Source: Alisma plantago-aquatica
Lineage: Eukaryota; Streptophyta; Magnoliopsida; Alismatales; Alismataceae
DNA: 64,000 nt
Assembly (NCBI GenBank): GCA_963693085.1
Contig: OY856409.1
Location: forward strand, 1,621,721,211 to 1,621,785,210
Direction of reading: 5' to 3'
Shown: one piece after another, positions 57,501 to 64,000 of the stretch
Numbering within the stretch: position 1 is the first letter of the stretch
Layout: each line of letters opens with the position of its first letter
Program-made: the position numbers and the translations under genes
The notes under the pieces: generated by a model
The model's input: only the letters and a program-made list of their open reading frames with translations
Told to the model about the DNA's origin: nothing
Databases searched by the model: none

Positions 57501-60500
57501 AAGTGTAAGGCATTATCTTATGTGTCATGAAGGTATTAGATACCTCAGGATTCCCTTTTGGTATTGTTAACATTGACAAGGTGAACTAGGACAAAATAGG
57601 ACTCAATGTTTAGAATAATATAAAATTTCCTAACATATAGAGATTAGAAAAAAAAATGATATGTAGGACTATAAATCCAATGTTCTTATTATACCACACC
57701 ATTGTGATTGTGACATACTCAAATTATGATATAATGCTCAACAATGGGACTCCTTAGGCTCTTTTTATTTATGCTAGTAATAAATACTTTCCTTCACAAA
57801 GCAACTAGACCCAAGAAAACACATATTTAATAGATAACCTTTCAAATAAGTCTTATGATACATTAATTAATTTAGTCTTTAATTTAAGATAAATTTCATG
57901 AATTTACCAATTAATGAGTATAGCACTCATTTGGTTGTCTAGAATATTCCAATGCTTAGAATGTGAGGGAAATGCATAAAAACAAAACATTGTGTCACAA
58001 TTAAAAACGGAAATAAATACAATAAAATGTATAGTTATCACTCTAATAGAAGAGTGAATTATCATATAGTAGTGGAAGGAGAAACTAAAGATAGAATTAG
58101 ATTCCCATACTCTAATTAGCCTAGACATCAATGTTCATGTCAATCTGACTTCATTTGTACATTCAAGTTATTGACTGAGTACACATGATAATTGCATGGA
58201 TTATCTAATTATAACTATAGTAAATCTATTTTTTTTCTCCTCAATGTCTCCTAGACCTTGACCACATCCCTTGTATAAAATGTTCATGCACATTGATATA
58301 CCATTAACCAATGGTGTTTTTACCCTCCTTTTCCTCTCCTAATTCTTCCTTCTCTATATTATCACTTCTTTCTCAAACCCTAGTGCTACCACTTATCCTC
58401 CTCCTTGTGCCATACGCACAGAGGACAGAAACCATCACTGATATTGTAATGGTCGGCAATGTTGATGCTGATCTACTGATGATATGTAGTCATAGTTGGT
58501 TAAGGTGCCTTTGTCAAAGCCACCCCGTCTGCACTCCTTCATACCTCATTTGGTAGAGCCAATAGAGCTTAGCCATCACCATCCATGTCTCTTCAGCAAA
58601 CACCAACCCTAGACACTATGCCTTCTTTTCCTTAATTCTATATAATCATTACATCAAGTAGATGTCACTGCCGAGAAATCTACAATCATACATAAAGTAG
58701 TTGTCACTACCTACAGTCATGTAGGTTGTCAGCCCTAACAACCATTACCAATTCTTCTTCATCTACCTAATTCTTCCTCTTCCTCTTCTTCTCACTCCAC
58801 CACCTATTTCACTGCCATGTCCCTGATTTGATCTAGTTGTAGTACCCTTTTTATCATTGTCTTCTTCCTCTTGAAGCACTACAACAATCCTATAAATAGG
58901 ACATTGTTGCTGCCAAGCTCAACGACAATCATTGATTCATTGGGCCACCAACAAGACACAAGATCACCTCCTCATTTCTTAACTTTCCTCAACCCTAGCC
59001 ACCTTATTTCCTTTCTCCCTAACATAAACAACCCCAACAATATGATCTTATAGAGAAGTTGCCTCCACTAGACTGGCCATTGGTAATGACTTGACTAATC
59101 ACCAAACAACAACATAATTCTCTCCTTTCCTCTCTCTACTAAGGACTCCACTACCTCTAGACAAGAGCTATCTACCACCACCACTTCCCAACTATGTGCT
59201 CAGCATCTTGAATATGGTATACTACCACCTACGACTACATGGCCTCAACCATGGTCGGCTTATAGTGGATTGACTCTGCTATTTGGAAAATTTCCCTTAG
59301 ATCTACTCACATTTGCACCTTTCCTGTCATCCTGACCTTGATAATTTAAGTTACATATCCATGAAGACATTTAGCCCCAATGAACATGATTAATAGTGCA
59401 ATGACCTCACTTTTTAGCATCCCCAATTTTAGAAAGAACCAAAATGCATAGAGCCATTTCTTAAAATTCCCAAGGATCCAAATCTTACCAAACAACAAAT
59501 AATAGCAAATAATTTCCATTAATTTAAATATTATTTACAATATGTTCCACTAAGGAGTTACATGAATTTCTTACATGATAAGTGTACATATGAGAAGAAG
59601 TATCTATCTACTCCTTCAAGTAGTTTCATCTTGATATCTTCATGTATTAGCATGTACACAAAATGACACGAAACAAAAGCATAGATTAGAATATCAAAAT
59701 ATATTGTGTACGTGGGGTGCATGCCAAAGTGTACAAGTACATAACAATATATAATCAATTAACTACTTGCAAATAAGAACTGGCATTTTCTTTACATATT
59801 CTAACCCATACATGATGTGCTATCTTGGGTGTAACCACAGTCCCTCCAGGGCTCGTGTGCATCACCCCTCGATGCATGTCATAATAGGTTTAGAATATGT
59901 CATCCTTATTTATGTGATACTCATAGTGGCATTATAATTTAATAGAATGTAAATAAACACTCAAAAAATTTACTTCAACAATCCTCGATAAATCCTCAAC
60001 AAATACCAACAAACTATATTGTAGGTAGTCATAAATGGAACCACGTACCTTTTGTAGAACCATGCAAATCTTGCAGTCATATTTTTAGCATATTATCTAA
60101 TCAAGCAAGCAAACCAAGAAATCAACATCTAATCTGAATGTATATATATCCTAAAATGCAATCCTCATGTTAAACAGATTGAACCTTACTCAGGTTTTAA
60201 TCTAGGGTTTTAAGATTTGAATGAGGAATAGAGGTAAAACCCTAACAATAGATGAAACATGTATGATATTATCAATCAAATCCATTCATTATGTACACTT
60301 AGATAAGTTCAAGTTCATTAAGATATCACAAGTTATCATCTTTAACTTCAAAACCCTAATTCTTCATATGCATATTTATTCACATTAGAAACCCTAAGTA
60401 TCATCATGATTATCATGGTCATTTTGGAATATAATATTATTCAACAATATTAGACTATAACATGAATTAAGATAATTTAATGAATTCAATTGTGTTAGTG

Positions 60501-61516
60501 TATAAATCAAGTTTTTTATGCTTTAACCACCAATATAACACATATTAGTACCACTTTTAGAACAAGAAGCATAATTAGGTCTCAAATATGTTTTACTTTT
60601 GTTTTTCTCAAAATTTTTGATCAGTTTTCATATATTATCCTTCTCAATCTGATAACCCTAGTAATTACTACAAATTTTACAACATTAATATTATTGGGCC
60701 GAATAGAACATGCCTCGTTAAAAGGATATGGTATTATCTGTTGTATCCCATGCAACTAGTCCATCCAATAGGTTCCTTTCATATAGGTGCCTCGTGTCTG
60801 TGTGGTTGGGGCTAAGAAATGAATCAAAAGACACTTCTTCCCTTACCATGCATTGCGTGACTTAGAGAAAAACTCTAAGTTCTTTTATAGGCAAGGGATA
60901 GCAAGGGGGGTGTCTACCAATTCCACAGGGGATCCGACACCGATGGGGATTTGGAGAAATCTCAAACACGCATGAAATTAATGGAAGAAAGGGATAGCTA
61001 GGTGTGAATTCAGCTCCTAAATCTATTGGGAGAGGCCACGAGTGTTATTAAGGATGAAAGAGAGAGAAAGCAAGGGAGGGTAGGAGATATACTATAGAAG
61101 GTTTCCTTTTAAAGCTTGGAGGTAGAAGACAAGTTTTCGACCACTCATTCTCCGATCTAGTGGCCACTAAGGTACGTGAAAGCTGAAGGAGCCATGCCCT
61201 ATATTCCTAGTTATATAAAAAAACGTGACAAATAAATCAATATATCCATTAGTCCTTACTTTAGGAAAATTTATAAATTCATAACTCTCTCATCTAACCT
61301 CCAATTGACTCCAAAATTTAAGTGAAACCTTTTATTAACTTAAACCCAGATTGAGAAAGATTTGGTGTTGAAGGGATGATTCTAAATGCCCTTTTCTCTA
61401 TATTCAAAAAGTGAATATAATTTATTTATTTCTAGTAGGTCCCTCTATCTTCATGATTTTCTATAGGCCTCATGGAACCTCCTTTTCTATAAAACTTGGA
61501 GGACAACTCATTGCAG
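54566..61516. other. Non-coding DNA between the gypsy array and the right-hand LTR
   Basis: No gene is recognised. Short frames (for example 56447-56638, 58311-58556 and 58871-59053) show no known domain, and the last two lie in a pyrimidine-rich stretch (about 58250-59200) that opens frames by composition. A diverged repeat array lies at about 54965-55615. Around 60730-61170 the sequence becomes less AT-rich (ggggatccgacacc, gagagagaaagcaaggg) without recognisable content. It may hold old unrecognisable transposons. Confidence 0.5.
54965..55615 (+). repeat. Diverged repeat array with core TTGGGTTTTGAAAAGGGTTTA-CAAG
   Basis: About nine irregular units of 55-90 bp each contain (t)gggttttgaaaa or a variant (gactttaaaaaggg, gattttaaaaaggg), followed by ttta(t/c)caag and a caaaag-type end. 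Cores lie near 54990, 55132, 55303, 55408, 55470, 55530 and 55588. Every unit is strongly diverged, so the array is old. Confidence 0.6.
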
Positions 61517-64000
61517 TGTGACGCACTGTTCGAACAAAATGTGATTTACTTAAGCGGAAGCATTTGTTAGCAGTGGATTACTGAAAATCACTAAAAATTA
61601 AAACCTTTTACAAAGAGATCCATACACTGGAAAACTCTTTCAAAAAGAACCAAAGTAATTCAATTGCATTCTGGTTCACATGTACATCTCTTGTACCATT
61701 CCTTCTCGAGGATTACAAACATCAACTGTCCTGTTAAACTGTACACAGGCAGTATAAGAACATTGATGCATCAAGCCAGAATCTCAGATCGATCATTGAA
61801 CTAACTATTGACTCCAAGAACCTGAGAGTACAGAGACGACACATAGGACTCTATATACAAGACATGACAGCCAGTGTCTTCACCTAAGAATTCACTGCTA
61901 TCCCAAGTGCTACTATTCTTCCCCTGTTGTAGGGTTTCTGCCTCTTCCTCTACGTCTACCTAAAAGTTGGATCCCACGGGGGTGAGACAATTTGAAATTG
62001 CCCCAACGAGAGATATAACTCTCCTTCAGAAACATTATTATTGTTGTTTAATAAGATAAATCTGAACAGAGGAATCATAATTGTTTAACAACAGAAAATT
62101 CATTGTTTGGAAGATTAGAACATTAATCTTATCTATAGCATTTCAGCTACAACCTGATAGAGCAACATGTCACTTATCCAATAAGGAATATGAAGAACAT
62201 GTATAACATTTATCTGCTATACTAAGCAAGATAATATCAACCAATGATTCTCGTATTTCAACCTTAGGCAAAAATGCTACACGGCTGATTGTATTTTAAA
62301 ATCATACTTAATTAATGCCCTGAAGAGATGAAGTATACCGTTCATACTCCAACTGACCACGATTACGTTAAGCATGAGTACCACACAAGGTCAATGGAAG
62401 AGCTGGACTCCAAGACCTCATCTTTCTCAGTCAGTGTGAAATTATATGGTAGAGACATCATGTGTCAAACTGCAATTAGCATGCCAGGGTATATTGGCAT
62501 CTTCTCTATTGAGTTATAGCCGCAACATATACTCTCTTCAGGCTTAGATCACACAGCTAATGCCTAGAATTTTTTTGTGGAGTCATGTCCTGTAGCCATA
62601 CTCTTTTCAGGGTTATGGCACACAACCTATCCTATACATAGGTTATAACACACAATCATCCCTACGAGGCATAAGGATATAATTTCCCATTTACCCCCAC
62701 ATAGTCAAAAATATGTGTTCCGAGTTTAACTCGTTTCATCGTTCAGAAAAATCTGACGCTGATGGATCTGTAGTCAGGGCAACTACATTATATGATATCA
62801 CTTGATAAATTAAGTGTATTACCATATTCTTTTAGCATTAAACAAGTTTCTAAAAATTAAATATTATGACAATTGCTACAAAGAATGGGTAATACTTTCA
62901 TCAAGTATTGTTCAACTCTTTAATAAAGTATTGGGGTCTTAATCCCTCATCTCATCAGGTACATTTCCATTTCTTAACAAGTTCATCATCATGATTATAG
63001 AATATGGTTATTCAAACCCTCAATTCATCATAGAATACTTGTTACCACTTATTAGGTAACTTAATACCTTCAGGTCATCTGACCAAGGTAATCATGATTC
63101 TTGCTACACAAGCATTCTTCATAGCTCACAAAGCTCATTTCACCTCTTGTTACCTCTTAGTAGGCAACAAGGCATCTTATGGCTCATTAACAACTTTAAT
63201 AAAAGAAACATCATAGCTCATACCTGGCTATGTTCATCTTGTCATGATACCTGCATGGTTAGAACTTCATGATAATAGTTATAATGCTTACATATCAGCA
63301 CCATGCAACACAAACTAATACCACTATTCCCTTTTTAGGGTTAGGGTTTCTATTTCATGTCAATTAGAGATACTCATCCTATTATCCCACATTAGGGTCA
63401 TGATTTATCATCATATTGCCCAAAATTAGGGTTTCATACATTATAACCAAAAATTAGGGTGTCTCATACCTTTACCCTGTTTTAGAGTTTCAAAACACAT
63501 TACATCACCCTACATTAGCGATTTTCATATCATCACCCTGAATTAGGGTTTCTCACCACATTTTCCCAATTTAGGGTTTTATGTAGCTTTAACTGAAATT
63601 TGGGTTTCACATTCCATTACCCATAATTAGGGTTTACTATTCATCTCAATTAGGGTTTACATTATCCCCCTAAATTAGGGTTTTACTCAAAATTTCCCTA
63701 AATTAGGGTTTGGGTTCATCAATCACCTCAATTAGGGTTTCATGATCTCTTTATCAAGGATCATACCCTAATTACATATTTAATTCATTTTGAATGTGTT
63801 GAGGCTTGATTACTACTTGATTATTATACATATATGAATTTCTCTCTCTCATACTCTCTAGGACGTTCATTACTCCAATCTTGATTAGATTGAGTTAATC
63901 CTATATTCAAAAACATACATTTAAGGTTAGCTTTGTGTGTTGAGTTGTTGCTTCCATAAATATCAAAGGTTAACCCTACCAAGGTTACCAATTAATAAAG
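61517..64000 (-). repeat. Minus-strand gypsy LTR (LTR E), running off the window
   Basis: On the minus strand it ends GCGTCACA at 61517. Reading leftward into the LTR it shares with LTRs 1-3 the tgtactctcaggt block (61820), the caattt-aaattgtctcac block with taggtagacgtag (about 61940-62010) and the tggagtccagctcttccatt-gaccttgt block (about 62390-62420), in the same order and spacing. The five bases beyond the end are tgcag, not a primer site, so this is the 3' LTR of a minus-strand element, or a solo LTR, whose remainder lies to the right. The TGTAAGG start was not found before 64000. Confidence 0.8.
63335..63745 (-). repeat. Tandem array with ATTAGGGTTTC core inside LTR E
   Basis: About sixteen units of 20-35 bp each contain (a)attagggttt(c/t) followed by a short variable spacer of the catca-cc type. 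Starts include 63340, 63425, 63455, 63542, 63570, 63627, 63646, 63674, 63701 and 63730. The core is telomere-like (TTAGGGTTT) but the spacers show it is not telomeric. It lies about 1.8-2.2 kb from the LTR end. Confidence 0.8.

Noticed and set aside
58311..59053. Serine/leucine-rich frames as a secreted protein gene
   Set aside because: They lie in a pyrimidine-rich stretch, are short and have no partner exons or known motif.
61517..61530. 5' LTR of a minus-strand element whose internal region lies to the left
   Set aside because: The bases beyond the LTR end (tgcaatgagttg on the minus strand) are not a tRNA primer site, and no gag or pol is seen from 54566 to 61516.

Overview
The window looks like an intergenic, repeat-rich stretch of a large plant (angiosperm) nuclear genome. 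It is AT-rich and carries plant-type TTTAGGG telomere-like motifs. It is full of plant Ty3/gypsy chromoviruses primed by initiator tRNA-Met, a Ty1/copia fragment and a PIF/Harbinger DNA transposon. I found no intact host gene, no tRNA or rRNA gene and no intact open reading frame of a mobile element. Identity statements come from reading the sequence by eye.

Layout. 1-688 is flanking DNA. 689-15733 is one strongly rearranged Ty3/gypsy element. Its 3' LTR and pol (protease tail to chromodomain) lie on the minus strand at 689-7543. Plus-strand LTR, leader and protease pieces of the same lineage, partly duplicated, lie at 7546-15535. A 198-bp minus-strand LTR start closes the right edge. The outer flanks (actgt / actat) look like an aged 5-bp target duplication. 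15734-19970 is AT-rich DNA with several local direct repeats, TA microsatellites and a short telomere-like run. 19975-22600 is a decayed PIF/Harbinger element (Myb/SANT-like ORF1, then DDE transposase), followed to about 27750 by more coding-like debris, some of it SANT-like. 28330-29785 is a Ty1/copia pol fragment. 29786-31550 is less AT-rich and holds two tandem duplications.

32731-54565 is the main feature: a tandem LTR-internal-LTR-internal-LTR array of a young Tekay/Del-type chromovirus with unusually long LTRs (4063, 4061 and 4047 bp) and internals of 4828 and 4836 bp. Each internal has a primer binding site, a single-frame gag-pol (Gag, CCHC knuckle, protease, RT, RNase H, integrase, chromodomain) and a polypurine tract. 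Each gag-pol has eight nonsense codons, none shared, almost all explained by C-to-T change at CG or CHG sites. The flanks of the array do not form a target duplication. 54566-61516 is largely featureless apart from a diverged repeat array. 61517-64000 is the end of another minus-strand LTR of the same superfamily that continues past the window.

The gypsy elements all encode the same replication cycle: transcription from the LTR, tRNA-Met priming, reverse transcription, integration and chromodomain targeting. All copies here appear dead. The most unusual pattern is that related LTRs carry different short tandem-repeat modules at roughly the same internal position.
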